Shown in pieces: positions 1-10,148 of a DNA stretch of 64,000 nucleotides (position 1 is its first letter; each line of letters starts with the position of its first letter). The translations under genes and the position numbers were made by a program. Below the pieces are notes generated by a model. The model saw nothing but the letters and a program-made list of their open reading frames with translations, was not told where the DNA came from and made no database searches. Source of the DNA: Hydractinia symbiolongicarpus. Taxonomy: Eukaryota; Cnidaria; Hydrozoa; Anthoathecata; Hydractiniidae. The stretch spans positions 32,391,851-32,455,850 of the forward strand of contig NC_079877.1 of assembly GCF_029227915.1 (NCBI RefSeq), read 5' to 3'.

Positions 1-2233
1 AAAATAATTTAAAAAATCGTTCGGGAAATGAGTTTAATCCCTGGGTACCTTCTTTGTATACTTCTGACTATACAGGCTGAGTCAGGGATTTAGGAGAAAT
101 CGCGGGTTTTCGTTTGCCGGCGATTAAACTTCTTTTATTCAGCGTCTCATCAAAAATAAAAACATTTTTAAAAACTACAAGTCTCATGCGTTTTAGTGGT
201 GAAAAAATAATTTAAAAAATCGTTCGGGAAATGAGTTTACTCCCTGGGTACTTTCTTTGTATACTTTTGACTATACGGATCGTGGCCAGGATTTTGGGGA
301 ACTCGCGGGTTTTCGTTTGCCGACGATTAAACTTCTTTTATTCAGCGTCTCATCAAAAATGTAAACATTTTTAAAAACTACAAGTCTCGTGCGTTTATGT
401 GGTGAAAACCTAATTTAAAAAATCGTTCGGGAAATGAGTTTACCCCCTGGGTACTTTCTTTGTATACTTTTGACTAAACGGGCCGAGTCCGAGATTTACA
501 GGAAATCGCGGGTTTTCGTTTGCCGGTGATTAAACTTCTTTTATTCAGCGTCTCATCAAAACTGAAAACAGTTTTGAAAACTACATGTCTCATGCGTTTT
601 AGTGGTGAAAAAGTAATTTAAAAGATCGTTTGGGAAATGAGTTTACTTCCTGGGTACTTTCTTTGTTTACTTTTGACTATACGGGCCGAGTCCGGGATTT
701 ACGGGAAATTGCGGGTTTTCGTTTGCCGGCAATTAAACTTCTTTTATTCATCGTCTCATCAAAAATGAAAATATTTTTGAAAACTACAAGTCTCATGCGT
801 TTTAGTGGTGAAAAAATAATTTAAAAAATCGTTCGGGAAATGAGTTTACTTCCTGGGAACTTTCTTTGTATACTTTTGACCATACGGGCAGAGTCCGGGA
901 TTTACGGGAAATCGCGGGTTTTCGTTTGCCGGCGATTAAACGTCTTTTATTTAGCGTCTCATCAAAACTGAAAACATTTTTGAAAACTACAAGTCTCATG
1001 CGTTTTAGTGGTGGAAAACCAATTTTAAAAGTCGTTCGGGAAGTGAGTTTACTCCCTGGGTACTTTCCTTGTATACTTCTGACTGTACGGGCCGAATCAG
1101 GGATTTACGGGAAATCGCAGGTTTTCGTTTGCCGCTGATTAAACTTCTTTTATTCAGCGTCTCATCAAAAATGAACACATTTTTGTAAACTACAAGTCTC
1201 ATGCGTTTTAGTGCTGAAAAAATAATTTAAAAAATCGTTCGGGAAATGAGTTTACTCCCTGGGTACTTTCTTTGTATACTTTTGACTATACGGGTCGTGG
1301 CCAGGATTTTGGGGAAATCGCGGGTTTTCGTTTGCCGACGATTAAACTTCTTTTATTCAGCGTCTCATCAAAAATGTAAACATTTTTAAAAACTACAAGT
1401 CCCGTGCGTTTATGTGGTGAAAACCTAATTTAAAAAATCGTTCGGGAAATGAGTTTACCCCCTGGGTACTTTCTTTGTATACTTTTGACTAAACGGGCCG
1501 AGTCCGAGATTTACAGGAAATCGCGGGTTTTCTTTTGCCGGTGATTAAACTTCTTTTATTCAGCGTCTCATCAAAACTGAAAACAGTTTTGAAAACTACA
1601 TGTCTCATGCGTTTTAGTGGTGAAAAAGTAATTTAAAAGATCGTTCGGGAAATGAGTTTACTTCCTGGGTACTTTCTTTGTATACTTTTGACTATACGGG
1701 CCGAGTCCGGGATTTACGGGAAATTGCGGCTTTTCGTTTGCCGGCAATTAAACTTCTTTTATTCATCGTCTCATCAAAAATGAAAATATTTTTGAAAACT
1801 ACAAGTCTCATGCGTTTTAGTGGTGAAAAAATAATTTAAAAAATCGTTCGGGAAATGAGTTTACTTCCTGGGAACTTTCTTTGTATACTTTTGACCATAC
1901 GGGCAGAGTCCGGGATTTACGGGAAATCGCGGGTTTTCGTTTGCCGGCGATTAAACTTCGTTTATTTAGCGTCTCATCAAAACTGAAAACATTTTTGAAA
2001 ACTACAAGTCTCATGCGTTTTAGTGGTGGAAAACCAATTTTAAAAGTCGTTCGGGAAATGAGTTTACTCCCTGGGTACTTTCTTTGTATACTTTTGACCA
2101 TACGGGTTGTGTCCGGGATTTACATGAAATCGCTGGTTTTCGTTTGCCGGCGATTAAACTTCTTTTATTCAGCGTCTCATCAAAAATGAACACATTTTTG
2201 TAAACTACAAGTCTCATGCGTTTTAGTGCTGAA
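1..2233. repeat. 11-monomer HOR unit (2,233 bp), first copy
   Basis: Eleven monomers (m1-m11) start at 1, 204, 407, 610, 813, 1016, 1219, 1422, 1625, 1828 and 2031, told apart by core sequence. Examples are m1 CAGGCTGAGTCAGG, m2 GGATCGTGGCCAGG, m3 CTAAACGGGCCGAG, m5 CCATACGGGCAGAG, m6 CTGTACGGGCCGAATC and m11 GGGTTGTGTCCGGG with ACATGAAATCGCTGG. The same series restarts at 2,234 and 4,061. m2-m5 and m7-m10 are themselves parallel sets, so an older duplication is nested inside the unit. Confidence 0.9.
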
Positions 2234-4060
2234 AAAATAATTTAAAAAATCGTTCGGGAAATGAGTTTAATCCCTGGGTACCTTCTTTGTATACTTCTGA
2301 CTATACAGGCTGAGTCAGGGATTTAGGAGAAATCGCGGGTTTTCGTTTGCCGGCGATTAAACTTCTTTTATTCAGCGTCTCATCAAAAATAAAAACATTT
2401 TTAAAAACTACAAGTCTCGTGCGTTTTAGTGGTGAAAAAATAATTTAAAAAATCGTTCGGGAAATGAGTTTACTCCCTGGGTACTTTCTTTGTATACTTT
2501 TGACTATACGGATCGTGGCCAGGATTTTGGGGAACTCGCGGGTTTTCGTTTGCCGACGATTAAACTTCTTTTATTCAGCGTCTCATCAAAAATGTAAACA
2601 TTTTTAAAAACTACAAGTCTCGTGCGTTTATGTGGTGAAAACCTAATTTAAAAAATCGTTCGGGAAATGAGTTTACCCCCTGGGTACTTTCTTTGTATAC
2701 TTTTGACTAAACGGGCCGAGTCCGAGATTTACAGGAAATCGCGGGTTTTCGTTTGCCGGTGATTAAACTTCTTTTATTCAGCGTCTCATCAAAACTGAAA
2801 ACAGTTTTGAAAACTACATGTCTCATGCGTTTTAGTGGTGAAAAAGTAATTTAAAAGATCGTTTGGGAAATGAGTTTACTTCCTGGGTACTTTCTTTGTT
2901 TACTTTTGACTATACGGGCCGAATCAGGGATTTACGGGAAATCGCAGGTTTTCGTTTGCCGCTGATTAAACTTCTTTTATTCAGCGTCTCATCAAAAATG
3001 AACACATTTTTGTAAACTACAAGTCTCATGCGTTTTAGTGCTGAAAAAATAATTTAAAAAATCGTTCGGGAAATGAGTTTACTCCCTGGGTACTTTCTTT
3101 GTATACTTTTGACTATACGGGTCGTGGCCAGGATTTTGGGGAAATCGCGGGTTTTCGTTTGCCGACGATTAAACTTCTTTTATTCAGCGTCTCATCAAAA
3201 ATGTAAACATTTTTAAAAACTACAAGTCTCGTGCGTTTATGTGGTGAAAACCTAATTTAAAAAATCGTTCGGGAAATGAGTTTACCCCCTGGGTACTTTC
3301 TTTGTATACTTTTGACTAAACGGGCCGAGTCCGAGATTTACAGGAAATCGCGGGTTTTCTTTTGCCGGTGATTAAACTTCTTTTATTCAGCGTCTCATCA
3401 AAACTGAAAACAGTTTTGAAAACTACATGTCTCATGCGTTTTAGTGGTGAAAAAGTAATTTAAAAGATCGTTCGGGAAATGAGTTTACTTCCTGGGTACT
3501 TTCTTTGTATACTTTTGACTATACGGGCCGAGTCCGGGATTTACGGGAAATTGCGGCTTTTCGTTTGCCGGCAATTAAACTTCTTTTATTCATCGTCTCA
3601 TCAAAAATGAAAATATTTTTGAAAACTACAAGTCTCATGCGTTTTAGTGGTGAAAAAATAATTTAAAAAATCGTTCGGGAAATGAGTTTACTTCCTGGGA
3701 ACTTTCTTTGTATACTTTTGACCATACGGGCAGAGTCCGGGATTTACGGGAAATCGCGGGTTTTCGTTTGCCGGCGATTAAACTTCGTTTATTTAGCGTC
3801 TCATCAAAACTGAAAACATTTTTGAAAACTACAAGTCTCATGCGTTTTAGTGGTGGAAAACCAATTTTAAAAGTCGTTCGGGAAATGAGTTTACTCCCTG
3901 GGTACTTTCTTTGTATACTTTTGACCATACGGGTTGTGTCCGGGATTTACATGAAATCGCTGGTTTTCGTTTGCCGGCGATTAAACTTCTTTTATTCAGC
4001 GTCTCATCAAAAATGAACACATTTTTGTAAACTACAAGTCTCATGCGTTTTAGTGCTGAA
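2234..4060. repeat. 9-monomer version of the same HOR (1,827 bp)
   Basis: Monomers follow m1-m3, an m4/m6 hybrid, then m7-m11. The unit is exactly two monomers (406 bp) shorter than the 11-monomer unit. All other monomers line up in order with near-identity, so a single internal deletion explains the difference. Confidence 0.9.
2843..3045. repeat. Hybrid monomer m4/m6 at a two-monomer deletion
   Basis: The 5' part carries m4 markers (GTTTGGGAAATGAG, CTTCCTGGG, TTTGTTTAC, GACTATACGGG). The 3' part carries m6 markers (GAATCAGGG, AATCGCAGG, GCCGCTGATT). The switch falls in the shared TACGGGCCGA at about 2,913-2,922. This is the expected product of homologous exchange between out-of-register monomers. 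Confidence 0.9.
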
Positions 4061-5278
4061 AAAATAATTTAAAAAATCGTTCGGGAAATGAGTTTAATCC
4101 CTGGGTACCTTCTTTGTATACTTCTGACTATACAGGCTGAGTCAGGGATTTAGGAGAAATCGCGGGTTTTCGTTTGCCGGCGATTAAACTTCTTTTATTC
4201 AGCGTCTCATCAAAAATAAAAACATTTTTAAAAACTACAAGTCTCATGCGTTTTAGTGGTGAAAAAATAATTTAAAAAATCGTTCGGGAAATGAGTTTAC
4301 TCCCTGGGTACTTTCTTTGTATACTTTTGACTATACGGATCGTGGCCAGGATTTTGGGGAACTCGCGGGTTTTCGTTTGCCGACGATTAAACTTCTTTTA
4401 TTCAGCGTCTCATCAAAAATGTAAACATTTTTAAAAACTACAAGTCTCGTGCGTTTATGTGGTGAAAACCTAATTTAAAAAATCGTTCGGGAAATGAGTT
4501 TACCCCCTGGGTACTTTCTTTGTATACTTTTGACTAAACGGGCCGAGTCCGAGATTTACAGGAAATCGCGGGTTTTCGTTTGCCGGTGATTAAACTTCTT
4601 TTATTCAGCGTCTCATCAAAACTGAAAACAGTTTTGAAAACTACATGTCTCATGCGTTTTAGTGGTGAAAAAGTAATTTAAAAGATCGTTTGGGAAATGA
4701 GTTTACTTCCTGGGTACTTTCTTTGTTTACTTTTGACTATACGGGCCGAGTCCGGGATTTACGGGAAATTGCGGGTTTTCGTTTGCCGGCAATTAAACTT
4801 CTTTTATTCATCGTCTCATCAAAAATGAAAATATTTTTGAAAACTACAAGTCTCATGCGTTTTAGTGGTGAAAAAATAATTTAAAAAATCGTTCGGGAAA
4901 TGAGTTTACTTCCTGGGAACTTTCTTTGTATACTTTTGACCATACGGGCAGAGTCCGGGATTTACGGGAAATCGCGGGTTTTCGTTTGCCGGCGATTAAA
5001 CTTCTTTTATTTAGCGTCTCATCAAAACTGAAAACATTTTTGAAAACTACAAGTCTCATGCGTTTTAGTGGTGGAAAACCAATTTTAAAAGTCGTTCGGG
5101 AAGTGAGTTTACTCCCTGGGTACTTTCTTTGTATACTTTTGACCATACGGGTTGTGTCCGGGATTTACATGAAATCGCTGGTTTTCGTTTGCCGGCGATT
5201 AAACTTCTTTTATTCAGCGTCTCATCAAAAATGAAAACATTTTTGAAAACTGCAAGTCTCATGCGTTTTAGTGGTGAA
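4061..5278. repeat. 6-monomer version of the same HOR (1,218 bp)
   Basis: m1-m5 repeat again at 4,061-5,075, nearly identical to 1-1,015. They are followed directly by a monomer that starts as m6 and ends as m11 (5,076-5,278). Relative to the 11-monomer unit, five monomers are missing. After 5,278 the regular order is lost. Confidence 0.85.
5076..5278. repeat. Hybrid monomer m6/m11 at a five-monomer deletion
   Basis: It opens with the m6-specific AAGTGAG (5,101-5,107). By 5,128 it has switched to m11 (CTTTGTATACTTTTGACC, GGGTTGTGTCC, ACATGAAATCGCTGG). The switch lies between 5,105 and 5,127 in sequence shared by both parents. Confidence 0.85.
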
Positions 5279-7772
5279 AAAATAATTTTAAAAATCGTTC
5301 GGAAAATGAATTTACTCCCTGTGTACTTTCTTTCTACACTTTTGACTATACAGGCCGAGTCCGGGATTTACGGAAAATCGCGGGTTTTCGTTTGCCGCCG
5401 ATTAAACTTCTTTTATTAAGCGTCTCATCAAAAATGAAAACATTTTTGAAAACAACAAGTCTCATGCGTTTTAGTGGTGAAAAAATAATTTTAAAAATCG
5501 TTCGGGAAATGAGTTTACTCCCTGGGTACTTTCCTTGTATACTTCTGACTGTACGGGCCGAATCAGGGATTTACGGGAAATCGCAGGTTTTCGTTTGCCG
5601 CTGATTAAACTTCTTTTATTCAGCGTCTCATCAAAAATGAACACATTTTTGTAAACTACAAGTCTCATGCGTTTTAGTGCTGAAAAAATAATTTAAAAAA
5701 TCGTTCGGGAAATGAGTTTAATCCCTGGGTACTTTCTTTGTATACTTCTGACTATACAGGCTGAGTCAGGGATTTAGGAGAAATCGCGGGTTTTCGTTTG
5801 CCGGCGATTAAACTTCTTTTATTCAGCGTCTCATCAAAAATAAAAACATTTTTGAAAACTACAAGTCTCATGCGTTTTAGTGGTGAAAAAATAATTTAAA
5901 AAATCGTTCGGAAAATGAGTTTACTCCCTGGGTACTTTCTTTGTATACTTTTGACTATACGGGTCGTGGCCAGGATTTTGGGGAAATCGCGGGTTTTCGT
6001 TTGCCGACGATTAAACTTCTTTTATTCAGCGTCTCATCAAAAATGTAAACATTTTTAAAAACTACAAGTCTCGTGGGTTTAGTGGTGAAAAAGTAATTTA
6101 AAAAATCGTTCGGGAAATGAGTTTACTCCCTAGGTACTTTCTTTGTATACTTTTGACCATACCGGTCGTGTCCGGGATTTAGGGGAAATCACGGGTTTTT
6201 GTTTGCCGGCGATTAAACTTCTTTTCTTCAGCGTCTAATTAAAAATGAAAACATTTTTGAAAACTAAAAGTCTCATGCGTTTTAGTGGTGAAAAAATAAT
6301 TTAAAAAATCGTTCGGGAAATGAGTTTACTCCCTGGCTACTTTCCTTGTATACTTCTGACTGTACGGGCCGAATCAGGGATTTACGGGAAATCGCAGGTT
6401 TTCGTTTGCCGCTGATTAAACTTCTTTTATTCAGCGTCTCATCAAAAATGTAAACATTTTTAAAAACTACAAGTCTCGTGCGTTTATGTGGTGAAAACCT
6501 AATTTAAAAAATCGTTCGGGAAATGAGTTTACCCCCTGGGTACTTTCTTTGTATACTTTTGACTATACGGGCCGAGTCCGGGATTTACGGGAAATTGCGG
6601 GTTTTCGTTTGCCGGCAATTAAACTTCTTTTATTCATCGTCTCATCAAAAATGAAAATATTTTTGAAAACTACAAGTCTCATGCGTTTTAGTGGTGAAAA
6701 AATAATTTAAAAAATCGTTCGGGAAATGAGTTTACTTCCTGGGAACTTTCTTTGTATACTTTTGACCATACGGGCAGAGTCCGGGATTTACGGGAAATCG
6801 CGGGTTTTCGTTTGCCGGCGATTAAACTTCTTTTATTCATCGTCTCATCAAAAATGAAAATATTTTTGAAAACTACAAGTCTCATGCGTTTTAGTGGTGA
6901 AAAAATAATTTAAAAAATCGTTTGGGAAATGAGTTTACTTCCTGGGAACTTTCTTTGTATACTTTTGACCATACGGGCAGAGTCCGGGATTTACGCGAAA
7001 TCGCGGGTTTTCGTTTGCCGGCGATTAAACTTCTTTTATTTAGCGTCTCATCAAAACTGAAAACATTTTTAAAAACTACAAGTCTCATGCGTTTTAGTGG
7101 TGAAAAAATAATTTTAAAAATCGTTCGGGAAATGAGTTTACTCCCTGGGTACTTTCCTTGTATACTTCTGACTGTACGGGCCGAATCAGGGATTTACGGG
7201 AAATCGCAGGTTTTCGTTTGCCGCTGATTAAACTTCTTTTATTCAGCGTCTCATCAAAAATGAACACATTTTTGTAAACTACAAGTCTTATGCGTTTTAG
7301 TGCTGAAAAAATAATTTAAAAAATCGTTCGGGAAATGAGTTTAATCCCTGGGTACTTTCTTTGTATACTTCTGACTATACAGGCTGAGTCAGGGATTTTG
7401 GGGAAATCGCGGGTTTTCGTTTGCCGGCGATTAAACTTCTTTTATTCAGCGTCTCATCAAAAATGAAAACATTTTTTAAAACTACAAGTCTCGTGGGTTT
7501 AGTGGTGAAAAAGTAATTTAAAAAATCGTTCGGGAAATGAGTTTACTCCCTAGGTACTTTCTTTGTATACTTTTGACCATACCGGTCGTGTCCGGGATTT
7601 AGGGGAAATCACGGGTTTTTGTTTGCCGGCGATTAAACTTCTTTTCTTCAGCGTCTAATTAAAAATGAAAACATTTTTGAAAACTAAAAGTCTCATGCGT
7701 TTTACTGGTGAAAAAATAACTTAAAAAATCGTTCGGGAAATGAGTTTATTCCCTGGGTACTTTCTTTGTATA

Positions 7773-7789
7773 CTTCTGACTATACGGGC
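7773..7789 (+). other. CENP-B-box-like 17-mer (8 of 9 fixed positions)
   Basis: CTTCTGACTATACGGGC aligned to the mammalian CENP-B box pattern NTTCGNNNNANNCGGGN matches every fixed base except G5, which is T. The same 17-mer is seen at 13,051-13,067 and 21,173-21,189 and in other monomers reading CTTCTGACTATACGGG. The commoner TTTTGACTATACGGG form matches only 7 of 9. By my estimate an 8/9 match by chance on both strands of a 203-bp monomer has probability of roughly 0.04, so this is suggestive only. Binding by any CENP-B-like protein is inference. Confidence 0.3.
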
Positions 7790-7861
7790 TGAGTCAGTGA
7801 TTTAGGGGAAATCGCGGGTTTTCGTTTGCCGGCGATTAAACTTCTTTTATTCAGCGTCTCA

Positions 7862-7883
7862 TCAAAAATGAAAACATTTTTGA
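7862..7883. repeat. Inverted repeat (9-bp arms, 4-nt loop) in each monomer
   Basis: TCAAAAATG, a 4-nt AAAA loop, then CATTTTTGA: the arms are perfect reverse complements. Other monomer types vary the bases but usually keep a stem: the AACA-loop form keeps 8 bp (CAAAAATG/CATTTTTG), the GTAAAC form has AAAAATGT/ACATTTTT with a 2-nt loop, and the AAAATATTTTT form pairs TCAAAAAT with ATTTTTGA. Types with CAAAACTG carry one mismatch. The sequence fact is certain; cruciform or hairpin formation is inference. Confidence 0.85.
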
Positions 7884-8118
7884 AAACTACAAGTCTCATG
7901 CGTTTTTGTGGTGAAAAAATAATTTAAAAAATCGTTCGGGAAATGAGTTTACTCCCTGGGTACTTTCTTTGTATACTTTTGACTATACGGGCCGAGTCCG
8001 GGATTTACTGGAAATCGCGGGTTTTCGTTTGCCGGCGATTAAACTTCTTTTATTCAGCGTCTCATCAAAACTGAAAACATTTTTGAAAGCTACATGTCTC
8101 CTGCGTTTTAGTGCTGAA

Positions 8119-8930
8119 AAAATAATTTAAAAAATCGTTCGGGAAATGAGTTTACTCCCTGGGTACTTTCTTTGTATACTTTTGACTATATGCGCTGAGT
8201 CCGGAATTTACGGGAAATCGCGGGTTTTCGTTTGCCGGCGATTAAACTTCTTTTATTCAGCGTCTCATCAAAACTGAAAACATTTTTGAAAACTACATGT
8301 CTCATGCGTTTTGGTGGTGAAAAATTAATTTAAAAAATCGTGCGGGAAATGAGTTTACTCTCTGGGTACTTTCTTTATATACATTCGACTATACTGGTCA
8401 AGCCCGGTATTTACGGGAAATCGCGGGATTTCGTTTGCCAGCGATTACACTCCTTTTATTCAGCGTCTCATCAAAACTGAAAACATTTTTGAAAACTACA
8501 TGTCTCATGCGTTTTTGTGGTGAAAAATTAATTTAAAAAATCGTGCGGGAAATGAGTTTACTCCCTGGGTACTTTCTTTGTATACTTTTGACTATACGGG
8601 TCGTGGCCAGGATTTTGGGGAAATCGCGGGTTTTCGTTTGCCGGCGATTAAACTTCTTTTATTCAGCGTCTCATCAAAAATGAAAAAATTTTTGAAAACT
8701 ACAAGTCTCATGCGTTTTAGTGGTGAAAAACTAATTTAAAAAATCGTTCGGGAAATGAGTTTACTCCCTGGGTACTTTCCTTGTATACTTTTGACCATAC
8801 GGTTCGTGTCCGGGATTTAGGGGAAATTGCAGGTTTTCGTTTGCCGACGATTAAACTTCTTTTATTCAGCGTCTCATCAAAACTGAAAACATTTTTGAAA
8901 ACTACATGTCTCCTGCGTTTTAGTGCTAAA
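8119..8930. repeat. 4-monomer HOR unit (812 bp)
   Basis: Order: TATGCGCTGAG type (8,119), the TATACATTCGACTATACTGG type (8,322), GGGTCGTGGCCAGG type (8,525), and CCATACGGTTCGTG type with TTTCCTTG (8,728). The next unit repeats this order with the second monomer triplicated. Confidence 0.85.
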
Positions 8931-10148
8931 AAAATAATTTAAAAAATCGTTCGGGAAATGAGTTTACTCCCTGGGTACTTTCTTTGTATACTTTTGACTA
9001 TATGCGCTGAGTCCGGGATTTACGGGAAATCGCGGGTTTTCGTTTGCCGGCGATTAAACTTCTTTTATTCAGCGTCTCATCAAAACTGAAAACATTTTTG
9101 AAAACTACATGTCTCATGCGTTTTGGTGGTGAAAAATTAATTTAAAAAATCGTGCGGGAAATGAGTTTACTCCCTGGGTACTTTCTTTATATACATTCGA
9201 CTATACTGGTCAAGCCCGGGATTTACGGGAAATCGCGGGATTTCGTTTGCCGGCGATTACACTCCTTTTATTCAGCGTCTCATCAAAACTGAAAACATTT
9301 TTGAAAACTACATGTCTCATGCGTTTTTGTGGTGAAAAATTAATTTAAAAAATCGTGCGGGAAATGAGTTTACTCCCTGGGTACTTTCTTTATATACATT
9401 CGACTATACTGGTCAAGCCCGGGATTTACGGGAAATCGCGGGATTTCGTTTGCCGGCGATTACACTCCTTTTATTCAGCGTCTCATCAAAACTGAAAACA
9501 TTTTTGAAAACTACATGTCTCATGCGTTTTTGTGGTGAAAAATTAATTTAAAAAATCGTGCGGGAAATGAGTTTACTCCCTGGGTACTTTCTTTATATAC
9601 ATTCGACTATACTGGTCAAGCCCGGGATTTACGGGAAATCGCGGGATTTCGTTTGCCGGCGATTAAACTCCTTTTATTCAGCGTCTCATCAAAAATGAAA
9701 ACATTTTTAAACACTACAAGTCTCATGGGTTTTAGTGGTGAAAAAATAATTTAAAAAATCGTTCGGGAAATGAGTTTACTCCCTGGGTACTTTCTTTGTA
9801 TACTTTTGACTATACGGGTCGTGGCCAGGATTTTGGGGAAATCGCGGGTTTTCGTTTGCCGGCGATTAAACTTCTTTTATTCACCGTCTCATCAAAAATG
9901 AAAAATTTTTTGAAAACTACAAGTCTCATGCGTTTTAGTGGTGAAAAGCTAATTTAAAAAATCGTTCGGGAAATGAGTTTACTCCCTGGGTACTTTCCTT
10001 GTATACTTTTGACCATACGGTTCGTGTCCGGGATTTAGGGGAAATTGCAGGTTTTCGTTTGCCGACGATTAAACTTCTTTTATTCAGCGTCTCATCAAAA
10101 ATGTAAACATTTTTATAAACTACAAGTCTCGTGCGTTTATGTGGTGAA
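8931..10148. repeat. 6-monomer version of the 4-monomer HOR (1,218 bp)
   Basis: Monomer starts are 8,931, 9,134, 9,337, 9,540, 9,743 and 9,946. The order matches 8,119-8,930, but the TATACATTCG monomer is present three times in a row. It differs from the first unit by exactly two monomers (406 bp), a clear local copy-number change. Confidence 0.87.
9134..9742. repeat. Single monomer tandemly triplicated (TATACATTCG type)
   Basis: Three consecutive near-identical copies at 9,134, 9,337 and 9,540 share CGTGCGGGAAATG, TTTATATACATTCGAC, GGTCAAGCCCGGG and CGCGGGATTTCG. The first two keep GATTACACTCC, while the third has GATTAAACTCC and then changes to an unlike 3' end (AAACACTACAAG). The replication slip or exchange that ended the run therefore fell in the second half of the third copy. 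Confidence 0.88.

Larger units (their letters stand above)
7713..7915 (+). repeat. Representative satellite monomer
   Basis: A near-consensus 203-bp monomer in the phase used here. In order it has an A/T-rich start of about 20 bp, the conserved block CGTTCGGGAAATGAG, a short variable tetrad before CTGGGTAC (here ATTCC; elsewhere ACTCC, AATCC, ACTTC or CCCCC), a segment around TTTGTATACTTCTGAC, the variable core of about 30 bp (7,783-7,812), the conserved CGCGGGTTTTCGTTTGCCGG, then GATTAAACTTCTTTTATTC and AGCGTCTCATC, a dyad (7,862-7,883), and an end containing ACAAGTCTCATGCG. A hand-counted consensus has 35 C, 42 G and 13 CpG in 203 bp. The + orientation is arbitrary. Confidence 0.9.
5279..8118. 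repeat. Mosaic satellite zone without a stable HOR
   Basis: Fourteen monomers of the types seen in the first HOR appear in changing order. They include an m10-type pair in tandem (6,678-7,083), repeats of the CTGTACGGGCCGAATC type (about 5,480, 6,290 and 7,100), and a type with CCCTAGGTAC and CCATACCGGTCGTG (about 6,090 and 7,510). A hybrid near 7,370-7,410 joins CAGGCTGAGTCAGG to ATTTTGGGGAAATCG. Monomers with GTGGGTTTAGTGG are 1 bp short. Confidence 0.8.

Noticed and set aside
18-110. Shorter internal period inside the monomer (CGGGAAAT occurs twice, about 70 bp apart)
   Set aside because: Only this octamer is shared, the surrounding sequence does not align, and the interval does not divide 203 evenly. 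It looks like chance.
802-999. Recurrent 65-residue minus-strand frame starting MRLVVFKN, present dozens of times, and 94-97-residue versions
   Set aside because: Each is one monomer read backwards and overlaps open frames on the + strand of the same DNA. Because 203 is not a multiple of 3, each monomer shifts frame. Changes among copies follow monomer types rather than codon positions, and there is no sign of a promoter or ribosome site.
1-5278. Ribosomal DNA spacer subrepeats
   Set aside because: No rRNA gene or spacer-promoter sequence is seen anywhere in 64 kb, and rDNA spacers normally return to coding sequence within a few to tens of kilobases.
7801-7807. TTTAGGG, resembling a plant-type telomere repeat, once in many monomers
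   Set aside because: It never occurs in tandem; it is one variant of the core (ATTTAGGGG versus ATTTACGGG).
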